Origin: Chitinophagaceae bacterium
GTDB lineage: Bacteria; Bacteroidota; Bacteroidia; Chitinophagales; Chitinophagaceae
Assembly (NCBI GenBank): GCA_947450165.1
Contig: CANFUJ010000005.1
Coordinates: forward strand, 1-43,460
Length of the DNA: 43,460 bases
Reading direction: 5' to 3'
Part shown: piece after piece, positions 1 to 8,038 of the stretch
Layout: every line of letters starts with the position of its first letter
Position numbering within the stretch: position 1 is the stretch's first letter
Made by a program: the position numbers and the translations under genes
Notes under the pieces: generated by a model
Seen by the model: only the letters and a program-made list of their open reading frames with translations
Databases searched by the model: none
Told to the model about the DNA's origin: nothing

Positions 1-2
1 AC

Positions 3-95
3 GCCGAGTTTTATATTGCCATTATATTAGGCAACCTGATGGTGATTTACAAACGTGGATTGCAAATAGATCAGGAACAAAAATTAACCATATAA
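3..95 (+). CDS. DUF2975-type membrane protein, C-terminal end (partial)
   Basis: The frame is open from the window edge and ends at the TAA at 93-95, giving about 30 residues that contain NLMVIYKRGLQIDQEQKLTI. A hydrophobic helix followed by a tail of the form Y-K-x-G-L-x-x-x-x-E-Q-x-L-T-I is typical of the end of DUF2975 membrane proteins. These are regularly encoded directly before a small YozG-like XRE regulator, which is exactly what follows 3 bases later. The two genes are almost certainly one transcript. The function of the family is unknown. The 5' part lies outside the window. Confidence 0.7.
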   Translation, partial: AEFYIAIILGNLMVIYKRGLQIDQEQKLTI

Positions 96-98
96 CGT

Positions 99-332
99 AT
101 GCCAATAGTAGTAAATTTAGATGTGATGCTTGCCAGAAGAAAAATGTCGTTGACGGAACTAAGTGAACGTTTAGGCATTACCATTTCCAATGTAAGTATT
201 TTGAAAAGTGGAAAAGCCAAAGCAATTCGTTTTTCTACTTTGGAAGCGATTTGTGAAGTTTTGAATTGTCAGCCGGGAGATATTCTGGAGTATATGTCTA
301 TTGAGGATTATAATAAATTGACAAGGAGTTGA
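99..332 (+). CDS. YozG-like XRE-family transcriptional regulator
   Basis: A 77-residue helix-turn-helix protein filling almost the entire frame. Residues 6-65 form a compact Cro/CI-type HTH: LARRKMSLTELSERLGIT, then a recognition helix around NVSILKSGKAKAIRF, then the closing LEAICEVLNCQPGDILEY typical of the YozG group. The ATG lies 3 bases after the stop of the upstream DUF2975 gene, so the pair is translationally coupled or at least co-transcribed. Proteins of this pair are thought to be a membrane protein with a cognate DNA-binding regulator. No operator was identified because the promoter lies outside the window. Confidence 0.85.
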   Translation: MPIVVNLDVMLARRKMSLTELSERLGITISNVSILKSGKAKAIRFSTLEAICEVLNCQPGDILEYMSIEDYNKLTRS

Positions 333-596
333 TATTGGGGAAATCTAATAATCCGTGAGGTGTTAATGCGTTTAGTCAATTCAGTGTGCTATTACTAATT
401 AGTTGAAATTTATTTAAAAAAGCTAAATTTATATATATAACAAATGTTAAACTGCTCACAAAAGAATGAAATCGAAACAATTTTCAAAGTTTTCAATATT
501 CTTTATAATAATTTCGAATATCATTATTTCAATCCCTGCAATAAACTAAATATCTTCAAGAAAATCTGATACTAACTTTAAATTCAAATCTTGCAA

Positions 597-1115
597 ATGA
601 AAATTTTACAGACAAAAATTAAAACTGGTTTACATTTAAGAAGTCAGTTAATCATATTCTTTCTTATGTTTTCTGCAACAAGTTTTAGTCAGGTCATGGA
701 TGTCCCAAGGCAGCCATTCAAGGTTAGCCACAGAATCAATCATCAACAAAAGCTCGATGGCCCCCTTTGCTTCACCAATGATAATATTCTATTGAACATC
801 GCAAAAATAGAAAAGCTTGATTCGCTAAAAAAAATCAAAACACTTAATGTAATACAACGCAATGAAGGACAAAATATTTATGGTGAATTGGCGAAAAACG
901 GATTGATAATTGTAGAGTTGCAAGACACCATTATAAAGGCTGAAAGCATCATCGATATTTTAAAAAGAACAAATCCCGAGAAATCCATTTCTGTCTCCAA
1001 TATTTTAATCAACGGACTTCAAACAACAGATGAAAAAATAAAATTTCCAAAATGGAACAAACTGATGTTGGACTTTGACGGCAATACGAATAGGTATAAC
1101 ATTAAGGCAGATTAA
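597..1115 (+). CDS. secreted protein of unknown function
   Basis: About 172 residues beginning MKILQTKIKT. I prefer the ATG at 597 over the upstream TTG at 591. A hydrophobic stretch (SQLIIFFLMFSATSFSQ) at residues 18-34 ends in SFSQ, a typical Bacteroidota signal-peptidase I site, so the mature protein should be periplasmic or exported. The rest is a soluble domain with charged alternating segments (LDSLKKIKTLNVIQRNEGQ) and no family I recognise. It has its own intergenic space on both sides and converges with the lipocalin-like gene at 1154. The coding call rests on a signal peptide and a full-length open frame. Confidence 0.55.
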   Translation: MKILQTKIKTGLHLRSQLIIFFLMFSATSFSQVMDVPRQPFKVSHRINHQQKLDGPLCFTNDNILLNIAKIEKLDSLKKIKTLNVIQRNEGQNIYGELAKNGLIIVELQDTIIKAESIIDILKRTNPEKSISVSNILINGLQTTDEKIKFPKWNKLMLDFDGNTNRYNIKAD

Positions 1116-1153
1116 ATTGCGCTTAATATCTTCTTTAAATTATTTCATTCAGC

Positions 1154-1555
1154 TTAATTTCTCACCAGAAAAATTTTAGCAGCACCATTATTGGCTTCTG
1201 GAAGTAATAACACACACTCTTTATCTGTAAGACGCTCAATTTTCATTTTCATATCAGGATTGTCGCCTTTACCGTCATTTAAGATTAACACTTGCTTTTT
1301 GTAATCAAAATACCATCGTCCTGTTTCATGCCCATTATCTGAAATATTGGTATAGGTTGAATCTTTAGCAAAAATTGAATATGCGTTTTTTTGCTTGGCA
1401 TTTAATGGAGTGGCTTTGTTGTTTACCTCTACTGATTTCAAAGTCCACTTATTTATAAATTTGTTTTCTATATCAAGTTGAGTATATGTCTGACAATAAA
1501 TAATACTTGTAAAACCCATCAAAAGAATTAATGTAAATACTGTTTTTTTTATCAT
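1154..1555 (-). CDS. lipocalin-like secreted protein
   Basis: A 133-residue protein with an N-terminal signal peptide (MIKKTVFTLILLMGFTSIIYCQ). The mature part has the layout of small Bacteroidota lipocalin-like domains: a first strand with KWTLKSVEVN, a middle part with a YSIFAKDSTY-type strand, the GRWYFDYKKQVLILND turn, and a closing strand with CVLLLP. These domains form a beta barrel outside the inner membrane; their ligand is usually unknown. The cysteine of YCQ could act as a lipobox, but the -3 residue (I) fits poorly. It lies 53 bases after the 1609-2553 gene on the same strand, possibly in the same transcript. Confidence 0.6.
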   Translation of the reverse strand: MIKKTVFTLILLMGFTSIIYCQTYTQLDIENKFINKWTLKSVEVNNKATPLNAKQKNAYSIFAKDSTYTNISDNGHETGRWYFDYKKQVLILNDGKGDNPDMKMKIERLTDKECVLLLPEANNGAAKIFLVRN

Positions 1556-1608
1556 TTTATTTTTTTAAAATTGAAAATTTGATTTACGGCAATTTCATCT
1601 AATGGTAA

Positions 1609-2553
1609 TCAATCCTCACAATATTTAATAAACGCCTCGTATTTTATAGTACCGTTCAAGCCTTTCTGACTACTGGTACTTTTCACAAAAATCCATTTGT
1701 TTTTTAGTGGATAGAACGCAACTAGTTCAAGATTCTTTGTGAATAAACCCTCTATTCTTCCTCCATATCCAGTGTAAATACGATTTGCACTGTCTGAAAA
1801 GTGGAACGTTTCTTTCCATTCATATTCTTCATTCATGACGCACTGAAAACTTACATAAATTCCGTTTGGAGGAATTCTTATGTGTAACGAATCAAGATTT
1901 AATATTTGCTTTCCTGTTTTTTGAGGGTAATAAAGTAAAGGATTTTCCGTAATGGAATTTCCCGGTAAAATACTATCATTTACTTCATAAAAGTTTATAA
2001 CAATTGGTGCTTTTATTGCAGTTGCAGGTCCGAGATAAGACTTTTCCAGCCAAAAAGAAAATCTATTCAAAATGGCATTTTCTTTTTCGGGATTCAATTT
2101 GATTGCAAAAGTAGGCACATTAAATTCTTTATACCACACCAAACCTGCATTGTCTGTTCTGACACCATTTTCATTTGTTATGAATTTTACAGCATTTTTA
2201 TTTCTTTGTTTAAATGATTTCATCTTTTTACAGTTCTGTACCAAAACTGGAGGTAGTATTTCGATAGCTTTTATCAATCGAATAGTTTTATTAGAATTTG
2301 AATTAAAAACAAAAGAATTGGATTTGAAACCAACATAAGAAACCGCAATAGAATCTCCGTTTTGTGCATTCAATTCCGCTATTCCGTTTGCATTAGCTGA
2401 TACAATAATTTGATGCGTAAAATTAATTAGTGTTGCAAATGGCAACGCTGCACCATCTTCGGCAGAAATGATTTTAAATTGCTGGGCATTAGTTTCGAAT
2501 GCGAAAAACAAATTAAAGACAAACAGAAAAATTCCAGAAATAATTTTAGACAT
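1609..2553 (-). CDS. secreted protein with CarboxypepD_reg-like domain
   Basis: A 314-residue protein with a signal peptide ending FAFETNAQ near residue 24. Residues 25-95 have the pattern of the carboxypeptidase-regulatory-like beta sandwich common on Bacteroidota surface proteins: FKIISAEDGAALPFATL, then a turn with ANGIAELNAQNGDSIAVSYVG, then a strand ending in TIRL. The remaining 210 residues include WLEKSYLGPATAIKAP and a segment rich in aromatic residues, but I cannot assign a catalytic function. It is not a TonB-dependent receptor because it is far too short and lacks a plug. Probably periplasmic or outer-membrane associated. Confidence 0.65.
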   Translation of the reverse strand: MSKIISGIFLFVFNLFFAFETNAQQFKIISAEDGAALPFATLINFTHQIIVSANANGIAELNAQNGDSIAVSYVGFKSNSFVFNSNSNKTIRLIKAIEILPPVLVQNCKKMKSFKQRNKNAVKFITNENGVRTDNAGLVWYKEFNVPTFAIKLNPEKENAILNRFSFWLEKSYLGPATAIKAPIVINFYEVNDSILPGNSITENPLLYYPQKTGKQILNLDSLHIRIPPNGIYVSFQCVMNEEYEWKETFHFSDSANRIYTGYGGRIEGLFTKNLELVAFYPLKNKWIFVKSTSSQKGLNGTIKYEAFIKYCED

Positions 2554-2738
2554 AACTTAAATGATGTTTTAGAAATCCAGTCAAAAAAAGTATGGCAATG
2601 CTAAACTATTTCTAATATTTATTACACAACGATATGTTAATTGAGAAAGTAAAACATGGTTCTGGTTAAAAATTTGTTTCAAATTGCAACAATTAATAAC
2701 GATTAAAAATCGCTAATCAAAAAGATTGCACAAATGAA

Positions 2739-2978
2739 TCACATGGAGAGATAGCGAACAAAGATTGCAAGAGTGACAAGAATAAAACTTACAATCAGAA
2801 AGATGGTTTTTTTATTGATACTTTCTTTCTTGTAACCAAGAAACATGGAGATGACTGTGACACCTCCAATGGAGATTAACAAGAGCCACTTGGTTGTGTC
2901 TGATATGTTCCGATTGTTTGCAACAAACATGATATAGGCAGCTACTAACAACAGGGGCAGATATTTTATATTTTTCAT
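2739..2978 (-). CDS. small three-helix membrane protein
   Basis: A 79-residue protein with three predicted membrane segments: residues 6-20 (YLPLLLVAAYIMFVA), 30-47 (WLLLISIGGVTVISMFLG) and 57-78 (TIFLIVSFILVTLAIFV). Short charged loops with KKESINKK lie between the second and third. No family is recognised. It stands alone between two non-coding stretches, so it is probably its own transcript. The start is the first ATG of the frame. Confidence 0.5.
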   Translation of the reverse strand: MKNIKYLPLLLVAAYIMFVANNRNISDTTKWLLLISIGGVTVISMFLGYKKESINKKTIFLIVSFILVTLAIFVRYLSM

Positions 2979-3497
2979 GATTAATAAAAATAAAAATTCT
3001 TTTTTAAACTCTTTGATTTTTTCAGAAAAAGTAATTAAAAATCATAAGGACGAAGAATAAGCTCTAATCATTAAATAGTGACTGCGATGAATAGATAAAT
3101 TTCTGTGTATTATCGTAAATTTATCGTGGAAACACGCAAAATATCGTGGTTTTGAGTTGTTTTCTATGTAATGATGAGAATACACGAAATTTCGATAAAA
3201 AATAAATAAATCTATTGATTGAAATAACACTAATTATCTAACCAGATAGTGATAGATTTATTGGATTTTTTTTAGATTATATTTTTCTTGAACAGATTTT
3301 TTATCTATCAAATTTCGAAATTTTGAGAGTCTGTTGTTGTTGGCATGTTCTTCCCATTCATGGTGCTAAGTCTAAATTGATTGAAGCTTTTGTTTCTTTG
3401 TTTCTTATCCCTGTTAAAACCTTACCTATAAGAAACAAATTTTCGCTGAAAAGTTTCTGATTTAGAATAATGATGTTGTAAATAAATGCAAAATCAA
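2979..3497. other. non-coding stretch with inverted repeats
   Basis: About 520 bases with no convincing gene; a short reading frame on the minus strand here has no coding character. Two structures are visible. Imperfect arms around 3099-3116 and 3178-3194 share AAATTTC and GTGTATT. A perfect 12-bp inverted repeat, TTTGTTTCTTAT at 3397-3408 and ATAAGAAACAAA at 3428-3439, lies 70-110 bases before the zeta-toxin module. Confidence 0.5.
3427..3439 (+). repeat. 13-bp direct repeat, left copy
   Basis: TATAAGAAACAAA at 3427-3439 recurs at 4579-4591, so the two copies bracket the zeta-toxin module. The left copy is also one arm of the inverted repeat with 3397-3408. Confidence 0.5.
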
Positions 3498-3505
3498 TAA
3501 ATTTG
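3498..3505 (+). promoter_or_regulatory. -7 promoter element of the zeta-toxin module
   Basis: TAAATTTG matches the Bacteroidota -7 consensus TAnnTTTG and lies only 4 bases before the ATG at 3510, which would give a leaderless or nearly leaderless transcript. Confidence 0.45.
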
Positions 3506-3509
3506 TGTT

Positions 3510-3803
3510 ATGCTAAATCAGGATAAAACATTAGACTCTCTTGTCTCAAGCGGCTTAATTGGCTCAGCCTTAGGCTTGTTATTATCAAAAGACAAAGAAG
3601 AAGGAATGATTATTGGTGGATTATTAGGAGCTGTAATAACTGCTACCATGAAGGCAAATCAAGAAGCACGTAAAACAAATATTCCAGTGTATATAAAAGA
3701 AAACGGGAAAATATTTGCTATTGACGTTTCAGGCAATAAAAAATTTATAAAAAATATTGAAAAATCAACCGAAAATTTTTCTGGGCAATTTAAACTAAAA
3801 TAG
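3510..3803 (+). CDS. small glycine-zipper-like partner of the zeta-type kinase
   Basis: A 97-residue protein. Residues 13-50 are rich in small residues with spaced glycines (SGLIGSALGLLLSK, EGMIIGGLLGAVITATMKA), like a glycine-zipper helical hairpin that could insert into or lie on a membrane. The C-terminal half is soluble (IPVYIKENGKIFAIDVSG). Its TAG stop is followed after a single base by the ATG of the zeta-toxin-like kinase, so the pair is tightly coupled. The order small protein then kinase is that of a toxin-antitoxin or immunity-style pair, but the protein does not resemble epsilon antitoxin. Its role as an antitoxin is an inference from position only. Confidence 0.6.
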   Translation: MLNQDKTLDSLVSSGLIGSALGLLLSKDKEEGMIIGGLLGAVITATMKANQEARKTNIPVYIKENGKIFAIDVSGNKKFIKNIEKSTENFSGQFKLK

Positions 3804-3804
3804 T

Positions 3805-4545
3805 ATGGCAAGTAAGCGTATGCGTGTATTTGCCGGCCCCAATGGTTCGGGAAAAACTACAATTTTTAAAGGAATATTAACGGAGAACAAGGTCAATCTC
3901 GGAGTTTATGTAAACGCTGATGAAATTGAAGCTCAATTAAATTTTAATTCACCTATTGATTTTAATGCTTATCAAATAATCGTCACTCATGATCAGATTC
4001 AAGATTTTTTTAAAAACAGTAGCTTCTCTCCTTTGAAAAGAAATGAGCCAGATTTGTATAAAAAAATATCAATAGAAAATAATTCTTTTACTACCGATGC
4101 TGTTATTGATTCTTATATAGCAGCAGATTTAGCTGAATTTATAAGGCAACAACTTTTAGAAAACGGGATATCTTTTACCTATGAAACGGTAATGAGTCAT
4201 CCCGGAAAAATAGATTTTCTAACCAAGGCCAAACAAAAAGGCTTTAGGGTTTATCTATATTATGTCGCTACAGAAGACCCTGAGATAAACATAAATCGTG
4301 TACAATTAAGAATTGCACAAGATGGTCATGCTGTGGCGGAAGAAACTATAAGAAGCAGATATTATAAAAGCCTTAATAATTTAAAAAATGCTGTAAAACA
4401 AACTGACCGTGCTTACATTTTTGATAATTCAGAAACACAAGCAAACTTAGTAGCCGAAATTAACGATGGTACAGATGTCACTATGAATGATGCTGTTGAG
4501 ATACCAAATTGGGTTGCGGATTATTTGTTTAGGGCTATTAATTAA
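3805..4545 (+). CDS. zeta-toxin-like P-loop kinase
   Basis: A 246-residue protein of the zeta-toxin/UDP-N-acetylglucosamine-kinase-like family. Walker A is AGPNGSGKTT at residues 10-19. The substrate-side motif VNADEIEAQL lies at about 45-54. The segment YETVMSHPGKIDFLTKAKQKG is followed by YYVATEDPEININRVQLR and SRYYKSLNNL, then the closing DRAYIFDNS; all are characteristic of this family. Known zeta toxins phosphorylate cell-wall sugar nucleotides, but many chromosomal members of this branch have no shown toxicity. It is coupled to the glycine-zipper-like gene one base upstream and ends at a hairpin at 4588-4612. Confidence 0.85.
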   Translation: MASKRMRVFAGPNGSGKTTIFKGILTENKVNLGVYVNADEIEAQLNFNSPIDFNAYQIIVTHDQIQDFFKNSSFSPLKRNEPDLYKKISIENNSFTTDAVIDSYIAADLAEFIRQQLLENGISFTYETVMSHPGKIDFLTKAKQKGFRVYLYYVATEDPEININRVQLRIAQDGHAVAEETIRSRYYKSLNNLKNAVKQTDRAYIFDNSETQANLVAEINDGTDVTMNDAVEIPNWVADYLFRAIN

Positions 4546-4578
4546 AATCTAAATTGCGAAAAATCTAATGACAGGTGG

Positions 4579-4591
4579 TATAAGAAACAAA
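4579..4591 (+). repeat. 13-bp direct repeat, right copy
   Basis: TATAAGAAACAAA, identical to 3427-3439. It overlaps the left arm of the terminator-like hairpin that begins at 4588. Confidence 0.5.
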
Positions 4592-4630
4592 GCCACTCAA
4601 TGATTGGCTTTGAAAACTATTTTTTGATAA
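4588..4630 (+). terminator. hairpin terminator after the zeta-type kinase
   Basis: Arms CAAAGCCA (4588-4595) and TGGCTTTG (4605-4612) form an 8-bp stem with a 9-base loop, followed by AAAACTATTTTTTG. The T run begins about 7 bases after the stem, so it is an imperfect Rho-independent terminator. Confidence 0.6.
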
Positions 4631-4800
4631 TATTCTATTTCCGCATTTATTAATTCGTTTCGAAAAAACAATTATGCAAATAAAAAAGTTGGCTTATAAA
4701 AGCACATTTGCTTTGGATTTTTAGTCATTAATGGACTTGGACTTCTTTAGTCATTTTTTGGCTTTGGTTGTTATTAAAAAAAACCTAAAATGGACTTCCA

Positions 4801-5178
4801 ATGAAGAATGCATTTTTTAAACTCTTGGTTTTAATTTCAGCAACTGCATTGACAGCTTGCAACACTGACGACAAAATAGAAGGTTTTAATTCCCACGAAA
4901 TTTTGGTTGTTCAACTTGACCTTGAAGACAATTTACCAATTGAAAAAATTACTTTGCGTTCAAGTTATAGCCTATTCACAGACAGTATTTCACGACAAGA
5001 AATTGGCATCAAAAAGTCCATTAAACTTAAATGCCCTCAAATAGGTGAAGGGACTTTTTCAATTTGTGTTTTTACAAACAAAGACACTATTTGCTCGAAA
5101 GAAGATTACATTGAAGGTGGGTATAGACCAAGGCTAAAACTAAAAAACAATAAAATTGAAACCATAGAATGGAATTGA
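4801..5178 (+). CDS. small lipoprotein of unknown function
   Basis: A 125-residue protein with a clear lipoprotein signal peptide: MKNAFFKLLVLISATALTAC, lipobox LTAC, with the acylated cysteine at residue 20. The mature part begins NTDDKIEG. It contains one short beta-rich domain with strands such as HEILVVQLDL and SIKLKCP, plus three further cysteines. No family is recognised. It should be anchored in the inner or outer membrane. It is followed 25 bases later by the first attC-like repeat. Confidence 0.65.
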   Translation: MKNAFFKLLVLISATALTACNTDDKIEGFNSHEILVVQLDLEDNLPIEKITLRSSYSLFTDSISRQEIGIKKSIKLKCPQIGEGTFSICVFTNKDTICSKEDYIEGGYRPRLKLKNNKIETIEWN

Positions 5179-5202
5179 CAGACAGACGTATGAAAAACAC
5201 TA

Positions 5203-5330
5203 CTGCTAACAGCAGTTTTGCAATATTCTCTGCATTTATCGTCTATTTTTAAAAATGTGTTATGTTTGAGTTGGATTGGCGAAATGTATTTCGCGGATAA
5301 GTTAGTTATGCCCAATGCTATGACTAACGT
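5203..5330 (+). repeat. attC-like imperfect inverted repeat A
   Basis: It begins CTGCTAACAGCAGTTTTGCA (5203-5222), sharing TAACAGC-GTTTTGCAA with repeat C at 8764-8901, and ends in GTTAGTTATG (5301-5310) and GACTAACG. An inner hairpin GCGAAAT-GT-ATTTCGC lies at 5279-5294. The next gene starts 28 bases downstream. The layout recalls integron attC sites, but the R boxes deviate from consensus. Confidence 0.35.
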
Positions 5331-5357
5331 GCTAAACATAAAATGACAAACTAAATT

Positions 5358-5903
5358 ATGGGATTATTTACAGAAGACAGACTTAGAGTAAGAGTTGAAA
5401 ATCAACTTAGAAAGGGCTATTCTGGTTCTATGTATGACAGCTTTGATACTAAAGCTAAGACGATTTTGAATGAATCAATAAATCAGCAAAGGATATTTTC
5501 TGCTACTACAAAAACCTATGACATCTTTCTTTCTCAAAGTTCAAGTGATGCTGGTTTAGTTGCAGGATTAAAATTAGAACTTGAAGATTTAGGATATTCT
5601 GTTTATGTTGATTGGACTGAAGACCCGAAATTAAGCAGAGCAAATGTTACGAAAGAAACAGCGTTGGTTCTACAAGAAAGCATACAGCAGTTCAAAGCAC
5701 TGCTGTATGCTTTCTCTGAAAACGCAACCAACTCAAAGTGGATGCCATGGGAACTTGGTTACTTTGATGGAATAAAAGGAACAGTAGCTGTATTACCAAT
5801 TTCAAGAACAAGTAAAAATAGTTTTCAAGGTTTTGAATATTTAGGCATTTATTATTACATTCAGATTGACAGAGTGAGCTGCACAAACAAAACTGCATTG
5901 TAG
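5358..5903 (+). CDS. TIR-domain protein, first TIR subunit of a Thoeris system
   Basis: A 181-residue protein. After about 50 helical residues a TIR domain runs from residue 53: YDIFLSQSSSDAGLVAGLK (strand A and BB-type loop), LEDLGYSVYVDW, and ATNSKWMPWELGYFDG, where E132 occupies the position of the TIR catalytic glutamate. The closing LGIYYYIQID segment is common to this bacterial TIR branch. In Thoeris systems TIR proteins detect infection and make an NAD-derived cyclic ADP-ribose isomer that activates ThsA. It lies 68 bases before the ThsA start on the same strand, with no terminator between. It differs in type from the ThsB at 7413, so it may respond to other phage triggers. Confidence 0.8.
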   Translation: MGLFTEDRLRVRVENQLRKGYSGSMYDSFDTKAKTILNESINQQRIFSATTKTYDIFLSQSSSDAGLVAGLKLELEDLGYSVYVDWTEDPKLSRANVTKETALVLQESIQQFKALLYAFSENATNSKWMPWELGYFDGIKGTVAVLPISRTSKNSFQGFEYLGIYYYIQIDRVSCTNKTAL

Positions 5904-5971
5904 GTGTATGAGACAGTGACTAAATACATAATATTTAATAGTTGGATAACGGGAACTCAACCATTACAAAG

Positions 5972-7408
5972 ATGAAATCAAACAGAGATATAGAATCATT
6001 CATAAAGGAGTTTGTCAAAGATTTGGCAGAAAACAATGTTGCCGTTTTTGCAGGTGCAGGAATGTCAAAATCAGCAGGGTTTGTTAACTGGGCTGATTTG
6101 TTGCGAGACATTGCGGCTGAATTAGGTTTAAGCGTTGACAAGGAACATGATTTAATTTCACTTGCACAGTATCATGTAAACGAAAACAGAGGCAAGGCAA
6201 GAATCAACAAAAAAATCCTTGAAGAGTTTGCACAAGAAGCAGAGGCAACAGAGAATCACAAAATATTAGCACGATTACCAGTGACAACTTTTTGGACAAC
6301 GAACTATGATACTCTTATTGAGAATTCTTCGAAAGCTGCAAACAAAGTAGTTGACATTAAGCATCAAGTAAAACAGTTAGCAAACACAAGACCAAAAAGA
6401 GATGTAGTAATTTATAAAATGCACGGTGATGTTCACCACCCTGCTGATGCTATTATTACAAAGGAGCAATATGAATCTTATTATAAAACTCATGAATCAT
6501 TTGTTACAACTTTAAGCGGAGACCTTATTTCAAAAACTTTTCTTTTCATTGGATTCAGTTTCACTGACCCCAATCTTGATTATGTTTTGAGCAGACTAAA
6601 TATTCAATTTGGAGAGGACAGCCGACAACATTATTGCTTCATCAAGAAACAAAGCAAAGGCAAAGACGATGATGAGATATATAAATACAATTTGAGAAAG
6701 CAAGAGTTAATGATTAACGACTTGATGCGGTACAAAATAAAAGCCATTTTAGTTGACGAGTATTCAGACATCACAGAAATTTTAAAAGAAATAGAAAGAC
6801 GATTCAGAAAGAAAACAGTTTTCATTTCAGGAAGTGCAGAAGAATACGGAGCATGGAATAGAAACGAAGCACAAAGTTTTATTCACTCATTAAGTAGGAA
6901 TATTGTTTCAGCAGGTTTTAGAATTGTAAATGGTTTTGGTTGGGGAGTTGGTAGTGCTGTTATCAATGGTGCATTAGAAGCGGTTTACGAAAGACCCGAA
7001 AGATATTCAGAAGACCAGTTAATCATGAGACCTTTTCCACAATTTGAAACAGGCGAAAAAAAACTACCAGACCTTTGGGAAGAATACAGACAGAGAATGA
7101 TTTTGTTAGCTGGCATTGCAGTATTTATTTTCGGAAACAAGAATGATGGAAAGGGAAATATCATTTCAGCAAACGGAGTAAAAAGAGAATTTGAAATTGC
7201 AATTTCTCAAGGACTGATTCCGATTCCAATTGCTGCAACAGGATATATCACACAAGATATATTTGATGAAATATTGAAAGCACCTGAAAAATATTATGTT
7301 GGATTGGAATGGGCAATTCCAATCATTAAGGAATTAGCTTCTGACAAATTATCTGCAGATGAAATAATTCAAAAAGTAATCACAATTATTCAAACAATAA
7401 ACAAATAA
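5972..7408 (+). CDS. thsA: Thoeris effector ThsA (SIR2-SLOG NADase)
   Basis: I choose the ATG at 5972 (478 residues, MKSNRDIESFIKEF) because this matches the start of Bacillus cereus ThsA; an upstream TTG at 5942 is possible. The N-terminal SIR2 domain carries FAGAGMSKSAG, the catalytic asparagine in WTTNYD (N111) and the histidine in KMHGDV (H151), at nearly the same positions as N112 and H152 of the B. cereus enzyme. The C-terminal SLOG domain starts near residue 282 (KTVFISGSAEEYG) with GFGWGVGSAVINGAL, RPFPQ and the KREFEIA segment that lines the signal pocket. On binding the cyclic ADP-ribose signal, ThsA degrades NAD+ and the infected cell stops growth or dies. It is flanked by two TIR genes in one operon. 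Confidence 0.93.
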   Translation: MKSNRDIESFIKEFVKDLAENNVAVFAGAGMSKSAGFVNWADLLRDIAAELGLSVDKEHDLISLAQYHVNENRGKARINKKILEEFAQEAEATENHKILARLPVTTFWTTNYDTLIENSSKAANKVVDIKHQVKQLANTRPKRDVVIYKMHGDVHHPADAIITKEQYESYYKTHESFVTTLSGDLISKTFLFIGFSFTDPNLDYVLSRLNIQFGEDSRQHYCFIKKQSKGKDDDEIYKYNLRKQELMINDLMRYKIKAILVDEYSDITEILKEIERRFRKKTVFISGSAEEYGAWNRNEAQSFIHSLSRNIVSAGFRIVNGFGWGVGSAVINGALEAVYERPERYSEDQLIMRPFPQFETGEKKLPDLWEEYRQRMILLAGIAVFIFGNKNDGKGNIISANGVKREFEIAISQGLIPIPIAATGYITQDIFDEILKAPEKYYVGLEWAIPIIKELASDKLSADEIIQKVITIIQTINK

Positions 7409-7412
7409 AATT

Positions 7413-7859
7413 ATGGCAAGAACAGTTTTTTTTAGCTTCCATTACCAAAGAGATATATGGAGAGTCAACCAGATTAGGAGCATTCCAAATATTACAGGAA
7501 ATGCTGCTGCTGGTTTTAAAGATGCCTCATTATGGGAAGAATCAAAAAAGAAAAGTGATGATGAAATAAAAAAAATGATTGATAATGCTCTTATAGGTAC
7601 TTCAGTAACTGTTGTATTTATAGGTGCTAAAAGCGCAGGAAGAAAATTTATAAATTACGAAATTCAAAAATCTCTTGAGAGGGGAAATGGTCTTGTTGGA
7701 ATTCAAATACACCACCTTAAAAATAATCAAGGCGAAACCGATGATCCAGGAGAAATTCCAAAAGCTATTGAAGCAGCAGGATTTAAAGTTTACAAATATG
7801 TGGATGTAGAGAAACTTGCAAATAGAATTGAAGAAGCCGCAAAATTAGCAGGTAAATAG
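7413..7859 (+). CDS. thsB: Thoeris TIR sensor ThsB
   Basis: A 148-residue TIR protein of the ThsB/DUF1863 type. It starts ARTVFFSFHYQRDIWRVN, continues AAAGFKDASLWEESKKKSDDEIKKMI, then TSVTVVFIGAKSAGRKFINYEI with E83 at the catalytic position, and GNGLVGIQIHHLKN. All match the canonical Thoeris ThsB. It lies 4 bases after thsA and is surely co-transcribed. It is shorter than B. cereus ThsB, which carries a longer C-terminal extension. Its role is to sense phage and synthesise the signal for ThsA. Confidence 0.93.
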   Translation: MARTVFFSFHYQRDIWRVNQIRSIPNITGNAAAGFKDASLWEESKKKSDDEIKKMIDNALIGTSVTVVFIGAKSAGRKFINYEIQKSLERGNGLVGIQIHHLKNNQGETDDPGEIPKAIEAAGFKVYKYVDVEKLANRIEEAAKLAGK

Positions 7860-7888
7860 AGTAAAATCGATCCACAAAAAGCACTTTG

Positions 7889-8021
7889 CATAACAGGCGT
7901 TTGTCTCAATGTCGGGTGAAGTGGTTAATTGAACATTCTACCTCGCATCAACTTTTGTGGTGTATTGACAGTTTTGTACTCCTAAATCCGCCACTGCGCC
8001 AAGAGCCAAAAAGTTAGTAGC
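7889..8021 (+). repeat. attC-like imperfect inverted repeat B
   Basis: The left end CATAACAGGCGTTTGTC resembles the starts of repeats A and C, and the right end CCAAAAAGTTAGTAGC holds a GTTAG box. The arms pair only partly. The next gene begins 18 bases downstream. The weakest of the three copies. Confidence 0.25.
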
Positions 8022-8038
8022 AATTTTGAAACAAACCT

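Noticed and set aside
3042-3230. 62-residue reading frame on the minus strand
   Set aside because: Low-complexity aromatic composition, no promoter and overlap with an inverted repeat; no sign of coding.
5942-5971. Upstream TTG start of ThsA
   Set aside because: The ATG at 5972 matches the start of known ThsA and puts N111 and H151 at the expected positions.
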